In this document: positions 23,481-34,809 of the stretch, one piece after another | Layout: each line of letters starts with the position of its first letter | How positions within the stretch are numbered: position 1 is the first letter of the stretch | Origin: Solanum dulcamara | Lineage: Eukaryota; Streptophyta; Magnoliopsida; Solanales; Solanaceae | Direction: 5' to 3' | Assembly: GCF_947179165.1 (NCBI RefSeq) | Contig: NC_077247.1 | Location: forward strand, 14,521,501-14,585,500 | Length of the DNA stretch: 64,000 nucleotides | Notes under the pieces: generated by a model | Database searches by the model: none | What the model was told of the DNA's origin: nothing | What the model saw: only the letters and a program-made list of their open reading frames with translations | Program-made: the position numbers and the translations under genes

Positions 23481-23779
23481 TCTTGCTAAGTGTAAGCTGA
23501 ATCAAACCCCAAACTGTAAAAACACATAATCGTCTATTGAATCTCAAAACCCCATCTGAATCTAAAGTAGCCTAGCTAGCATCACTTTCCAACACCCCAT
23601 GTTTGAGTGCCACCAAAGACTCATGCTCTAACTGACGACCCTGGATTTGATCTAACAAAGATGACTAAACCTCCAAATTGGCTAATACCTATCTAGAATC
23701 TGAGATATCAAGTCGAATCATTCGGTGAGCTAAGGACTAGTTGTCCAAAGACAATAATTACTCTAAAATAGAAAAGAAG

Positions 23780-24300
23780 GCTAGACTGCCTATAGTTACC
23801 GCCTTTCGGCTCAAGGTGACTGGCACCACATTCGCCTTGCCTGTATGGTAAAGAATAGAGTGTTCATAGTCCTTCAGGAGATTAATCAACCGATGCTGCC
23901 TTGAATTAAGATCCCTCTAGCTCATAATGTACTGAAGCATCCTATGATCAGTGTAGATATCACAACAAACTCTATATAGGTAGTACCTCCAGATCTAAAG
24001 TGAAAAAACTACCTCTGCCAACTCTAAGTAATGAGTGGGGTAGTTGAGCTCATGCAGCTTATGATGCCTCAATGCGTAAGTAATAACCCGACTATGCTTA
24101 ATCAATAGACAACCCAAACCAATAATAGATGCATCATAATATACCGTGAATCCCTTGACCTCAACTATAAGAGTCAAAACAAAAGTGATGGTGAGTATCT
24201 CTTTGAGAATCCAAAAGCCCATATTACACTCCTCCAATCAAACAAAGGGCACATCCTGGCGAGTCAACCAAATTAACGGGGCTGCAATAGTAGAAAAGCC
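23780..24300 (-). pseudogene. gypsy P RNase H, broken
   Basis: The minus strand reads FVLTLIVEVKGFTVYYDASI, where YYDAS holds the first catalytic Asp. It continues as IGLGCLLIKHSRVITYALRH and HKLHELNYPTHYLELAEVVF, the Glu-containing helix. Downstream text near 23970-23900 still resembles the IYTDH.SL.Y segment but is full of stops. The domain lies between RT (right) and integrase (left), as expected for a minus-strand gypsy element. Confidence 0.85.
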
Positions 24301-25015
24301 CTCAACAAAGCATCTATAGTAACTTGCTAATCCGACAAAGCTACTAACCTCAATTTCAGAAGTGGGCCTATCCCAATATTGAATAGCCTCAATCTTCTCT
24401 AGATCAATAATAATACTATCTTTGGACACCACATGCCCCAAGAATACTAGAATCAAGCCAAAACTCACACTTTAAGAACTTGGCATAAAGTCACTAATCT
24501 CTTAAATTTTGGAATCATCAAATGATTCTCATGCTCAGTCCAGCTCAATGAGTACACCAGTATGTCATTAATGAATACAATGACAAAAGAATTAAGATAT
24601 GGCTTGAGCATCCGAGTCATCAAGTCCATGAAGGCGTCAGGGGCATTAGTCAACCCAAAAGATATCACAAGAAACTTATAGTGGTCATAAAGAGTCCTAA
24701 ATGCAGTCTTAGGGATGTCTGCAGCCCTAATCCTATATTGATGGTATCCTGATCTCAAGACTATCTTAGAAAACATTGCAGCACCTTAAAGCTGATCAAA
24801 CAGGTCATCAATGCAAGGCATATGATAACAGTTCTTCACCATCAACTTGTTCAACTACCTGTAGTCTATGTATATCCTCGTGGTCATGTATATCTTCTTC
24901 AAAAATAGGACAAGAGCACCCCATGATGACACACTTAGATTGATGAACCCCTCAGCTAGGAGATTCTTAAGCTGAACACTACTATCCTTGAGCTCTGCAG
25001 GTTCCATCTAATAAG
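24238..25015 (-). pseudogene. gypsy P reverse transcriptase; YXDD box changed to FIND
   Basis: Minus-strand fragments include [79 protein letters not shown] and then [12 protein letters not shown]. The catalytic box, normally FIDDILVYS, has its first Asp replaced by Asn. VFLGHVVSKDSIIIDLEKIE and VGLASYYRCFVEGFSTIAAP form the connection segment. Stops separate the pieces. The chemistry, RNA-templated DNA synthesis, is abolished. Confidence 0.9.
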
Positions 25016-25239
25016 TCAAAATAGAAATATGTTAGGTGCCTGGATCCATGTCTATGGAAAAATCAATATCATGCTTTGTGGAAGGCCAGGTTGGTCCATA
25101 AAGAACACATCTATGAAATCTTTAACCATATGAATTAAGTCAATAAAAGGGATACCTCCACTAACATCACACATATAGGCCAACTAAGTTAGACATCTTG
25201 AAGCAACCAACCCTTGAGTCCATATAAAAGAGATGATCC

Positions 25240-25660
25240 CTACCAGTGTGTGGCTATAAGTACCCTACCACAATACCAAAGGAATTCCAGGTATAACTAA
25301 ATTAACGGTCTTGGCATAGTAATCCAAGGCAGCGTGGTAAGAGATAATCATTCCATACCCAAAATCACAACAAAATCTAGCATATCTAGTGGAATAAGGT
25401 ATACTCTTGGATCATAACCTTATATGGTCATTAAGAAGGACCGCAACACCTAATCTACTACTAAACTCACCCACCAAGGTCAAAATATGAACCGACTCTG
25501 CTAAGGAATTGGACTTCATACCCAAATAGGAGAATAATAGTTAGATACATATAAATAAGTGGATCTCTAATCAAATAAACATGTAGTAGGGTTATGTCAC
25601 AATAGAAGTGTACCTATAATGACATCGTCGGATGTCTCAACCTCTGCCCTCACTAGGCTG
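25240..25660 (-). pseudogene. gypsy P protease region, degenerate
   Basis: The minus strand begins with VETSDDVIIGTLLL, close to the V.TSDDVI.GTL start of this domain, and later gives LDMLDFVVILGME, matching LDMLDFDVILGMDWL. The active-site text between them is interrupted by stops (the LFDPGSTYSYVS-like part is only partly visible). Identification rests on these two landmarks and the position between gag and RT. Confidence 0.7.
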
Positions 25661-27074
25661 CATATAAATAGCCCTGAGCACCTCTACCCAGTTCGTCTGG
25701 CGTAATCTTGGCCTACCTCCCCATGCTCTACCTTTAGCACCCTTTTGGCCACCCCAGCAATCCTGATCCTGAACTCAGCCTCTAACTTGAGAAGGTACCA
25801 CTATCGCTGGTCTAGCTGCTAGAGGAGCTGGTACAATCATACCTCATCCTTATTAGGGGCACTCTAGGGACCAACAATCTAATATATCAATTTTATAGCA
25901 ACCTTACCAAGATTAACTTATGAGAATATGGCTTTCATGGCTTGAAAAACTTATATCTGATCCCCTCGAGCATTGGCACGTGCTAGGACCACCCTGCTTA
26001 TGCTGGTTTTCCTTAGAAGCAGGTAAGGACTCCTGAATATGTTGGCTGGAATTATCTTATTGAAATGTATGGAGGGATTTATCATATTAGTCCTCTATCT
26101 AATATGGGACCCACTGTAGCTTCCCTAATAGCGTGGTCTCTTATCATTGCCCCCTTGGGCCTCGCGATGAATATGCTCTATGGATATGGCATGGTTGACC
26201 ACATCTAGAACTGAACATCCTGCTGAATCCATATGCTCCGTATCAACTCTTAGTCTATACCATAATCTATGCACAAAGCAACAAACTCTCTCCTCTTCCA
26301 TGGGTAAAATCATGGTGGCATAGTGGGATAGATCAGGGAACCTCACCTTATACTCCGAGATGGTTAAAAAACCATTCTCCAACCTAAAAAACTTATCACA
26401 AAACCTATCCCTGACATTCATGGTATTAATGAGCTAAGAAAGCCTCTGAGAACTCATACCAAGATACAGGAGGCGACTCAGCTAACCTAGTCTACAAGTA
26501 TGAGGGCCACTACTATTTGGAAAGCCCTATGGAACTGATGTGCATTGAAGTTGGCTCCTCTCAACTCTACAAGACCTAAAGACTAAAGCTGCTTCTGGGA
26601 TATAGTCAAGAACTCATGGGCATCCTCCCTTATAGCTCTATTAAACATTGGTGGTGAAACCTCCAAAATACCCTAAATATCTTCTGCTCATGCTGTGGTA
26701 TGACCCTGTCATCTATACCTAGTTGTGTGGCCATATGAGTTGGTAGTGGCCTGTTGACCCTGCGGTGCTTGGGCTAGAGCTGGAGTTAGTACCTGTCTAA
26801 TCTCACCAATAGTTGCATTATCTAGGTGATTATGGCATAAATCTCTAGTGCTGCAGCCAGTACGGGTGGTGGCTAGGATGGTCCCAACTCCACCGGCTAT
26901 AGAGTTATGTATGTTATTTGTGGCTCCTCTTCAAGCGCAGCAGCCTCCTCTCAATAATGGACTAGTTTTGCAGCTCTTAATACGACCTCTAGGTCGGCCT
27001 CTACCATAAGTTAGGGCTCTATCTACGGGCCCATATGCATCATCCCCGGGCGTTGTGCCTCGCCTGCAAGCCAT
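25661..27074 (-). pseudogene. gypsy P gag, broken
   Basis: The start ATG is at 27074-27072, giving MACRRGTTPGDDAYGPVDRA and then GRGRPRGRI, a basic N-terminus seen in Tekay-type gags. The capsid domain is clearest at 26421-26125: FCDKFFRLENGFLTISEYKV, RFPDLSHYATMILPMEEERV, RRFV-like text and IEHIHREAQGGNDKRPRY. Stops and shifts break the middle. The start is chosen because it follows the primer-binding site by about 190 bp and matches the family N-terminus. Confidence 0.85.
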
Positions 27075-27263
27075 CCTGCAAAAGAGTGAAATAAGTGAGA
27101 TTTCAAGGAACCTATAACACACATATTGTACGAAAGTTACAAAAAAAGGGAAATTTTCCTAATGGCATCCTGTAGCCTCCAGAAGATCAGTCACAGACAT
27201 TTTCATGCTGATCTATAGGACTCTACTAGACATTAGCTCTATGCAAGTTATACCAATGAACCT

Positions 27264-27280
27264 GGGGCGTTGATACCAAC
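27264..27280 (-). other. Primer-binding site of gypsy P (diverged)
   Basis: The minus strand reads GTTGGTATCAACGCCC next to the 5' LTR edge. TGGTATCA fits the tRNA-Met 3' end, but the rest differs from the canonical TGGTATCAGAGC. Confidence 0.6.
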
Positions 27281-27281
27281 C

Positions 27282-30200
27282 TACCACAATCCGATTTCTC
27301 AAGCTATAATAGCATAATAGCAACTACTATAACCAACTAGTAGGTAAGTCAACCCATAACTCAAAACAACTAGTAATGGGTTTAAGGGTATAAACTATAA
27401 ACGAATAAGTAATTCTAACATAAAAAGGATAAATAACTAGAAGACAAACCAAAATGAATATACACAACTGACCCTCCAAAAACCTGGAAGTCACTAGTAC
27501 AGAGCTGGCTAAACTAAAGAGTACATGTCTCAAAAGTGGACCACTGAAACAAGATCTGTCTCAAAAAGCAAAAACTAGTCTATATATATATATAGATGGA
27601 GACCAGAATAGTACAAAATGCCAAATTATCACTGTTGTCTCAAGATAAGATTTCTCCATGATCAAATCAACACTGACCACTGGTGCACGGATCTGCATCA
27701 CAAAAATAGATGTAGATTGAGTATGAGTACCAAGACAGTAGGTACCTAGTAGGCATCATAGGCTGACTGATCTTAAAAAGTAAAGGTGATATAAAAAGAG
27801 AGGACAAAAGTGGAAGTCTACAGTAAGGTAAACAATGCACATGACTTTAGAAAAAACTAACTATGAAATTTGTAGTTAAACTACACCTAAATGGACCTCC
27901 ATAATATCATAAGGTACACTCGAGCTCAAGTTTAAGTAAAAAACCGACCAGACCCCCATAAGCCGGATGGGTACACAGAATAGATATAACTACCAAGGAC
28001 TTAAATTGAGAAACCACGACCGGAGAATATAGAACAGAACCTCAACCTAACTGAGTAGAATCTGATAGTACATAGGCTAGACCTCTATCCTGATGCTCTT
28101 TATAAGGACTCAAATGTTTGAGGTTGGACCTCCAACTGGATACTCACCGAAGTGAAATATGATCAAGGTCGGAGCTTGAATTCGGACGCCGATAAAGGTG
28201 TAAAATATAGCTACTGTAAGTTCTTCCAATGATAAATAAATTCCAAACTCTGTGGATCTCCATCCGTACTTACTCATTTAATAAAACCATAATAAATAAA
28301 GCCCAAATTAATCTTGAATCACCAAACAAAAGTCGATGTCTTTGCCTAAACTCGTGAAGCTAGAGAATTAAGAAAGTAGAGTTAGAAGGTGATTAGAGCA
28401 AGCATATCGCCTAGATAAGGCCTAAACTATCAGACTAAAGTCTGCTACACTAGTCAACAAGGATCTAAATTGGCCAAATGATGTTAGGTCAAAACTAAGG
28501 CCTATCGAGTCTAAATCATTCATTTCTAAGGAAAGCTCTATTCAAACCTAAACTAAGGCCAAACATACTTTAAATAGATGATAAAATGATCCTACAAATA
28601 CACCACAATGTATGGATAACATACAAGGCAAGTAGAATGTTCACAAATAACCGATAAAACCCCAAAAAGCCCTAAATCATGATTTCTCAATATCTAAGAA
28701 TGATTCAATAATACCCAATCCCGAATTCCAACTAATCAATACGCAATGGCATTCTAAAGCTCAATCTAAATAGAGAGACACTATAGCCTATCTATAAGCA
28801 GTTCACACGTGCTCCAATATCACAAAATTAGGGCATTCCATTTCCTAACTGCCTCTGAATGTTGTCACACTATTAAACTTAGGTACACAATGTTAATATG
28901 GTTGTTTTTACATCATAGTAATTGAATTCTAAGATAGATCAATTTTGGAGTCAAAAATGGAAATCTAGGACCCACTTCGATAATTTTTGAATTGACTCAG
29001 TGAAAAGGTCCTAAATACTACCCCAAACTTGTGTTCCAAAATGGAACATAATTAAGGGCTCGAATCAGTGGATAATCAAACATGAAATAATTCACCCGTT
29101 TAGACCAAAAATGAAGTTATGTCAGCAGGTTAACAAGGGATTTAACCTCAAACGAAGATTTTAAATCACCCCAATGCCTTCTCCTAATAATTTCCCACAA
29201 ATTACCATTTGAATCACCCAAAATCGCCTTAAAATAGAGAGATACGAGTCTACTTTTCCATGCACCAACTGTTCTTTCAATTACAATACCAAAGAGGGTT
29301 GGTGTATTTTGCCAAATATATTTGCCAAGTAATGGAAAAATGTATGGACAAACCCAAGCTCCCAAATTTTTTCATGTTTTTCCCAAAAACTACTTGGGGC
29401 CAAAAGCTCACTAAAATTCGACTCTTAAAATAATTGTCAAGTATTGCTAAAGCGACCTCAAATATCGCTTAACCAACTCCCTCCAAAAGACGGTCTTCGC
29501 TTTCATGACACCAGGTCTCTTAAGCGACGAGACGCTTTAGGGACCTCCGCCCATGGTGGTCTGGTCTCTTTAGGGATGGAACGAGACACAACTAGTGCAA
29601 AATGAGTTTTGGCATTGTCAAAATTTTTGTCGGGGTGCTCAGAATTCGTTCGGAACTCCGTTCATGCAAATAAGATATGATACCTTACTAAATTTGATGT
29701 TCCGGACTCAATGGCACATTTAAAATTTCCATATGAGGTCATTTCAATAAAAAAAGGGGGCCCACATCCAAATGTAATTTTTAGCAAAATTCCATAACGC
29801 CGCTTAGAATTAGACCGGAAGCCTCGAGAAGCACATGAAGGATCATTTTAGACCAAACTCGTTATTTCGAAGGTAACTGCATTGATGGAATTTTCATCTG
29901 AGTGCATTTTCCAAGAATGTTGATTAAGGTCAACCTTAGGCCAAATTTAAAAGACTAAAGTGCCAAATGGCCTCAAACTCGCACAAATTGTCTCTATAAT
30001 CATGGAATCATATGACTATCCTAGTTTGGCCATTTTAGAGATGATTGAATCATCATAATTCAATTATGAGGTCATTTACTTGAAGTATTGAACAAAATCT
30101 AATGCTTATAAAAACTCCAATACAGGGAAACAGGACCGAAAATCCAAATGAATGACCAAGCAACCAAACACTCAGTGCCAGCAAGTCATAAATTACTTGG

Positions 30201-30284
30201 GATTGCTACAGAAAAACTCTAAATGAAGAAAAGAAGGCAGTAAAGAAAAAATGACTTCACGGGTCATTAAAAATAAAATAATAG
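27282..30284 (-). repeat. 5' LTR of gypsy P; also left arm of composite block copy 1 (X LTR)
   Basis: About 3.0 kb between the P primer-binding site and a gag fragment of another element. The left end reads TACCACAATCC where TG would be expected, consistent with a G-to-A change. From about 27411 it aligns with 44338-47423, and from 28690 also with the 3' LTR 18860-20334. It contains a (TA)n run near 27577-27595, a MITE-like insert at 29250-29400 and the U3 phrase array near 29446-29580. No gene is seen. Confidence 0.75.
29250..29400. mobile_element. Short MITE-like insert in the X LTR (short form)
   Basis: This roughly 150-bp stretch (from TCCATGCACCAACTG to CCAAAAACTACTTGGGG) is absent from the P 3' LTR but present, in a longer form, at 46140-46500. 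The phrase TTGCCAAATATATTTGCCAA and the TTTTTCCC..AAAAACT end resemble short hAT-type MITEs of Solanaceae. Terminal repeats and TSDs were not resolved, so the boundaries are approximate. Confidence 0.45.
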
Positions 30285-31205
30285 ATCCTATCACAATCGA
30301 GATTTTAAGGTTGCATGTAACAACTATGCAGTTGCAATATTGGATGAGAAGTGTCAACGTGAAGCAGGGAACGACCAGGATATGGCCCATATGAAGACAC
30401 AAATGGATCTTCCAATAAAGCATTTATTATTGGGTGCAACTGATAAAGGTAAATGCAATTGAAATCGTAAGTAGGCATGAGGATCTAGATTTTTTACTAT
30501 GATAAGAAGGCAAAGTATCTGAACAACTAGAGGGGTTTCCAAACTTATAATTTAGGAAATCAAGGTTGCAATTATTATAAGGATGGGTACTACTGCAGGG
30601 CTAAAAACCACAATCAAGGTAATTGTTGTAACAAATACAACTTCAAAAATAATCGAAGCAGAGTTTATGTTCCTCTTGAAAATAGAGACAAAGTTGTAAT
30701 TAAGTAGGTAGCTCCAGAGTGGAAGACATGCTATCCAAGTTTATATAGATGGTGGAATCTATATACACTGGGTTAATGAGTTGAAACAATCTATGTTCAC
30801 CATGAGTCGGTTGGTTGATTCAAACTCCAGTTCTATTAAGTAGTTGGAGCATCAGATGGGTCAACTATCAACAACTTTAAATCAGAGGAAAAATGGTACA
30901 CTACCCGGTGATAGTGTATAGAACCCAAGAAAGGATGAAAAATGTATGACAATTGCTACTAGAAGTGGTAAGTAACTTCCGGGGCTAGTTCCTTCAAGAA
31001 TTGAACAGGAAAGAGATGCAGAAGAAGAATGTGATATTGGTGATGAAAATATGGTTGATGAAGAGACTCTTGCTGATTTAGGTGAGCCAAAAGAGATGGA
31101 AGTTAGTCCTAAAGATGTTGAAGGGGCTAAGAACTCTTAGCGAACATTCCATTAATAGAGGTCTTGAAGCAGATGACAGTAAGTGTAGAAGTGAAACCAG
31201 AATAG
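30285..31205 (+). pseudogene. Ty3/gypsy gag to protease fragment (Athila-like), block copy 1
   Basis: On the plus strand the text encodes fragments such as DQDMAHMKTQMDLP, then MTIATRSGK near 30950, a T.RSGK landmark before the protease in Athila-type Gag-Pol. A polar acidic run of the EECDIGDENMVDEETLADL type follows. The ATTRSGK region and the MAHMKTQMDL helix are typical of a Solanaceae gypsy gag. Compared with copy 2, about 133 bp encoding the PPPFPQRLKK segment is missing after about 31130. Stops are frequent. No RT, RNase H or integrase follows; hAT sequence begins near 31206. Confidence 0.7.
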
Positions 31206-32218
31206 GTAGAACTAGACCTGAATTTTCTTGAACATTACTGAAACTAATCTTGATGAGGAATGAATTGGACGTAACCGAGACAAAATTGGTACCGGATGTA
31301 CCGATAAATTTTATAATGGTCATCCTGGTCCGGTACATATCGGGATTGGGTTGCAGTTCCAGGTTTTCCCTCCCCCCTTTTTTTTAAAAAAACTAATTAA
31401 ATTAAAACTTGATTGTTTATAATTGAATTTTCAAAAAATATATAATTTATTAAATACTTTATTAAAAGTATAACTTAATAAGTTCGACCTTTCAAAACTT
31501 TAAGTTTAAATTTCAAATTTTAAGCTTTTAAAATTTAAATTTCAAACTCTCAAGTGTAAAAAGTTTAAATTAAAATTTTCAAACTATAATTAACTTATTT
31601 AAGTTTGAATCTTTTTTAACTATGTCCAACTTTCAATTTCAAACTTTTTAAATTTCAAATTGTAACTTGAGTTTGAAAGATTTGAAAATTGAAATACATA
31701 AAAAAAAAGTCTTCTATTAAATTGAAGATGATAGTTAATTAATTTAATGTGAATAGCCTATAATTTTATTCATAAAAATTTTGTAGTACAATTTGTATTA
31801 CAAATATTTGAAGAGGACCTAATCTATGCAATCATCTTCTAGAAAGGAGTCTGTTTGAATTAGGCCTCGAATTATCATATTAATATTTGTATCCCTAAAA
31901 ATAGTCTCATATTAGATCTTCTAACATTTCTTTGGTAACATGTTCTGGAAGTGGTTGTAGTGCTTGTTCCTCCAATGCGTCCATGTCGTCTTCACTAGAA
32001 TCTCTCAAAATATTATCTATATCATATTCAAATTGGGCAGGTAAATTTGGACGTCCATAACTCTTTCATTCGGCATTTATCCAATCTCTAAACAATACCG
32101 ATATCTCTATGCTGTCTGATTCTAATGAATGCCTATGCTTTCTAACTTGAAATCTTGATGCACTAAAAGAGCCCTCCAAAGCTACTAAGATGCTTTAAAA
32201 ACTAACACATCTCAAACA
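31206..32218 (-). pseudogene. hAT transposase C-terminal (dimerisation) fragment and 3' flank, copy E1
   Basis: The minus strand from about 32200 to 31870 reads ALEGSFSASRFQVRKHRHSL, ESDSIEISVLFRDWINAERK and SYGRPNLPAQFEYDIDNIL. This matches the hAT C-terminal dimerisation domain (SE.AFS...R..LS......L.....W). The right side is interrupted by element W; transposase resumes at 36649. The left part (31206-31790) has no frame. It shows CCGGTAC/GTACCGG-rich text near 31293-31345 and an AT-rich repeat, both common near hAT termini. An intact protein would cut and paste its own DNA. Confidence 0.82.
31375..31790. repeat. AT-rich subterminal repeats of hAT copy E1
   Basis: The phrase TTTAAATTTCAAA and close variants recur at least four times in both orientations among A/T-only text (for example near 31500-31560 and 31640-31690). 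The same layout is found in copy E2 at 61285-61600. Short subterminal repeats of this kind bind transposase in other hAT elements; here that is inference. Confidence 0.6.
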
Positions 32219-34685
32219 TGTGACGACCTGATATTCGGGTGTGATGTCAGTTATCCTTTCCCACCGAAACAGTCATACTAACACACTAAATACGGAAATA
32301 TTAATCATTAAAAAAATTCCCATGGACTGGTTGTCACATGTACAAGCCTTCTACTATAAAAAACATAAGTAAATACAAGTCTCAAGCTTTGTATCTCAAA
32401 TAGATCAAAGTAAAAGATAAAGAGGAGTAGAAAAGATGGCTGGCATCAACAACTATGTCTCAAATATCCTTAGTAAACCACAGATGGGAGGTGAGAGAAC
32501 GGGATCGTTTTCTGGGTTTAGGACCTACATAAGTGTAGATAGCAAGTGTGAGTACCACCGATATGATACCTAGCAAGCGAACAACTAAGACTGAGCTAAG
32601 CTAATAAGATACACGTACTCTTGTCATACCATCCAACCCCCAGACTACAACCTGTACGAAAATCAGCCCAGTCTAACAGTTCAAGCAGCACAGTATAAGT
32701 ATACATATAAGTCTCAACAATAGCACAACTCAAGTATCAAATATGATCTCGGCAGTCAACAATAGAGATCAAGGGGATAGCAGGGGTAAGACAGTCCAAA
32801 ACGGCAAAGATGTATAATGCAATGAAATTTAATGCAATATCATTTATAGTGATGCATGTCTGTCCTAAATGATACACATCCGCTGATGAGCAGGCCAGAA
32901 CCATTTCTCTTCAGTATATGTAATTTCTTGCCGGAACAATTTTCCTTTGGCATAATCATCGAATAAAATTCCATCTCAGAGTATCAGAATCAATGCAAGT
33001 AGGCAATGTCCATGTAAATTACAATGATGGAATGATAATATCAACAAATCACAACTCATATCACCACAATATATTCAAATATTCACGATAAATCAAGTAT
33101 CAACTCATATCAGACACAACATGTATAAATCATCTAATTTGCCATCTATTATTACCCCTTATTTCTATATCAATCTGCTTAAACACAAATTGACCACAAC
33201 TAATCCCCAAAATCACTCTCCATCACTTGCAAGAATGTACAAATACGAATAAATGATCCTACAATCTTAGACTTAGGTTTACAAATTCACTTTCCTTGAT
33301 TTCAGTCTCGAACTACATCGGAATCAGAGCTTTACCCTTATGCTAACGTTCTGAATGAAGATAATCTATTCAAATAATAAATCCTAATAAGAATATGAGT
33401 CTAATGATATCCAATTCAATATTTTTAACACCAGGTCCAAAACTGACCCGAACAGCCAGATATACCCAATATAAAAAAGAAAATAGAAATCCAAAAGTTT
33501 TTACAAGAAAATGCTCCTTGAGGTATTTAGAAACTATTAGTGAAAATGGAATTGAATTTGGACTTAAAGCCAACCTAACATCATCAAAACATTAAAACTT
33601 GGTTTCTTGAAAACCCCTAAGGTTTGAGTTTACTAATCTTTGATTTAGATGCTAAAAATAATATATAATAGATACGTAATAACAATATTCGATAGAAATT
33701 ACTTACCCACTCTATATCCCTCAAAACTCTCCCAAGAATAGTCTCTCCCGAGCTCTCCAAAGTCTAACATTGGAGGAAATGAGGTCTAATTCGCGATTTA
33801 GGGATTAAACACTCTTCAGACATATTTTTCCCTTCAAGAACGCGATGAACAATACCTCGCGATCGCAGAGGTTCAATAGGTCAACTTATTTAATCGACCC
33901 TCGTGATCGTGAAAGTGCCCACATAATCGCAAAGTTTGATCCAACTTATACTTTGCAATTGCAACTAAGCCTACGCGATCATGAAGAACAACATCACAAG
34001 CACCAAATGTCAGCAAATAGCCGTAAAATCACTAAGTCTAATTCTTGGAATCAACCTTCGGAATTTATTTGAAATCCCAAGCACACAAACCTTACATGCT
34101 ATCATACTAATTTTGACGTTCCAGACTTAATGGAACCATCAGAATTTGAATTTGAGGTCTCCTTGATCCGAAACTCAAAAAGTCACAACTAAACTAACTT
34201 AGGCCTCCAAATTATTTATACGGTCTCGAAACCTCTAAAAATTATACTAACACTTCTTCTAGTCCAAAACCCATCCCCCGAATCCAACAGAGTTGTTGGA
34301 ATTCCATTTCGTGCTTTGGAACTTTGAAAGTTGACCAAAGTTAAATCTTGGCCTAAAATTCATTAAATTCCCAACTCAAGACCTCAATTCTTTATTACAG
34401 CCCCAATTCTGATTTTGTAACCTATCCTAGACTAGTTTCTCCATTTCAGAGCTACTGGAATTGATGAAATTCTGTTCCGAGACTCGTAGCTCTATTTGAA
34501 CTAAAATACCACTTTTAAACACTTCAAGCTTATGAGAACTCCAAATTTCCGAAACCCAACCTTTTCATAAAATTTTCCCAAAACCAGTTCTCGATACAAA
34601 CTAGAAAAAACTCTGGGAAACCAGGAGGAAAGGGTAAAATGGTTATTTCGCAAAAATTCCAAAAATGACCTTCAAGGTCATTACA
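32219..34685 (-). repeat. LTR of element W (minus strand), inserted in hAT copy E1
   Basis: The unit runs on the plus strand from TGTGACGACCTG (32219) to CAAGGTCATTACA (34685), so on the functional strand it starts TGTAATGACC. It is 2467 bp long. Its U3 carries GCGATCGC-type phrases near 33838-33975. Most of it (from about 32905) is repeated at 34810-36648. Short open frames, such as 33395-33595, occur in both copies but look like no known protein. It contains no recognised gene. Confidence 0.78.
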
Positions 34686-34809
34686 TCATTCATCCCTAAA
34701 AATAATGTTTTTCCTCGAACATAAAGTAAAAGAAGTACTTGGAGTCTCAAAAAGTTGCGGATATTGGGCACAAATATTAGAAGAATCAAACCATATTCCT
34801 TTTGCATCA
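34686..34809 (-). mobile_element. Short internal remnant of element W
   Basis: Between the two LTR copies lie 124 bp. On the minus strand they end with TTTATGTTCGAGGAAAAAC and TTTTTAGGGATGAATGA, then TGTAATGACC of the LTR. This resembles the 3' internal end of Tekay-type elements, where a TTCGAGGACGAA motif precedes the polypurine tract and the LTR. Nearly all internal coding sequence has been deleted. Confidence 0.55.

Larger units (their letters stand above)
18860..30284 (-). mobile_element. Gypsy element P (Tekay/Del-like), minus strand, old and degenerate
   Basis: On the minus strand the order is 5' LTR (27282-30284), primer-binding site, gag, protease, RT, RNase H, integrase (split by solo LTR R) and 3' LTR (18860-20334, continuing left of the LINE outside the window). 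The gag start MACRRGTTPGDDAYGP and the integrase tail ending near SHVLQYNLVKLDDL resemble a Tekay/Del subgroup distinct from A and Q. Every domain has many stops. The 3' LTR lacks a roughly 150-bp insert found in the 5' LTR, so that insert came after P integrated or the two LTRs have separate histories. Confidence 0.82.

Noticed and set aside
27577..27597. (TA)n run as a TATA promoter of P
   Set aside because: It lies near the functional 3' end of the LTR, after U3 and R would be expected, and is a simple microsatellite.
33395..33595. Short frame repeated in both W LTR copies
   Set aside because: The second copy (about 35310-35510) has stops and shifts; conservation is that of the LTR and not of a protein.
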